From the NCBI GenBank assembly GCA_013329105.1, contig DUKW01000059.1, forward strand, positions 1-5,591: DNA of 5,591 nt, in the 5' to 3' direction. Numbering within the stretch: the first letter of the stretch is position 1; the number at the start of each line of letters is the position of its first letter. This document shows, one piece after another, positions 5,458 to 5,591 of the stretch. The position numbers and the translations under genes are program-made. The notes beneath the pieces were generated by a model. That model made no database searches and was not told the DNA's origin. It saw only the letters and a list, made by a program, of their open reading frames with translations. Source of the stretch: Candidatus Methanomethylophilaceae archaeon (GTDB taxonomy: Archaea; Thermoplasmatota; Thermoplasmata; Methanomassiliicoccales; Methanomethylophilaceae).

Positions 5458-5591
5458 ATGCTGTCTCTCTCCCAGTCGCATGAGAAAGGGGTCGAATGGT
5501 GGGAAAAAATCATCTGGTTCATTTTGATATTGCCACTACTTTACATGGCGCTTGAATCTGTGCCTATTTGGTTCGAAACGGACAATTTCTT
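5458..5591 (+). CDS. N-terminus of a third paralogous membrane protein (partial)
   Basis: Forty-four codons are visible from the ATG at 5458 to the window end. A TAA immediately before that ATG (5455-5457) in the same frame makes it the first possible start. One hydrophobic segment (about 18-32) is flanked by aromatic residues. Residues 15-45 align without gaps to residues 18-48 of the protein at 4474-5184: W15-E16, W20, L27-L28, M30, E33-S34, W38 and D42 are identical, about 10 of 31 positions. This supports a tandem duplicate of the DUF2238-like gene; the conserved motifs needed to confirm the family lie outside the window. A near-leaderless promoter upstream suggests independent transcription. 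Confidence 0.75.
   Translation, partial: MLSLSQSHEKGVEWWEKIIWFILILPLLYMALESVPIWFETDNF

Noticed and set aside
1..5591. Search for CRISPR repeats, tRNA/rRNA genes, transposases or attachment sites
   Set aside because: No regularly spaced repeats, cloverleaf-like segments, recombinase motifs or flanking duplications were seen.

Overview
The window looks like chromosomal DNA from a euryarchaeal archaeon, possibly the Thermoplasmatota/Methanomassiliicoccales side, though that lineage guess is weak. The archaeal call rests on A/T-rich TATA-like boxes about 25-30 bp before the inferred transcript starts, short leaders, an ArsR-like winged-helix regulator of archaeal style, and the absence of convincing bacterial -35/-10 promoters. 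No RNA gene, CRISPR array, transposase or other mobile element is visible.

Left half (1-2906), all on the minus strand. The 5' part of an AMP-forming acetyl-CoA synthetase gene (acs) fills 1-1597 and runs off the left edge; 532 codons are intact and the C-terminal lysine domain is missing. It has a GGAGG ribosome binding site and a roughly 75-nt leader with two small perfect dyads. Upstream, in the same direction, lie a 122-residue winged-helix regulator (1768-2136) and a PAP2-type membrane lipid phosphatase (2226-2906). TATA-like boxes before acs and before the regulator suggest separate transcripts, so control of acs by the regulator is only a neighbourhood inference.

Right half (2950-5591), all on the plus strand and divergent from the phosphatase gene. 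A two-domain universal stress protein (2950-3750) has its stop codon between two possible start codons of a six-helix membrane protein (3755-4375), a translationally coupled arrangement. A second polytopic membrane protein (4474-5184) follows, resembling DUF2238/YjdF-type proteins, with conserved-looking Trp, Asp, Glu and His residues at its membrane segments. After 273 bp of repeat-bearing non-coding DNA a third membrane gene begins (5458) and is cut by the window end.

The main observation is that these three membrane proteins appear to be paralogues. The third matches the second at its N-terminus without gaps. The first matches the second over its last two helices with one gap, but has lost most of the acidic residues. 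A universal stress protein coupled to a degenerate member of a tandem membrane-protein family may be an undescribed stress-linked membrane system; its function cannot be read from the sequence alone.
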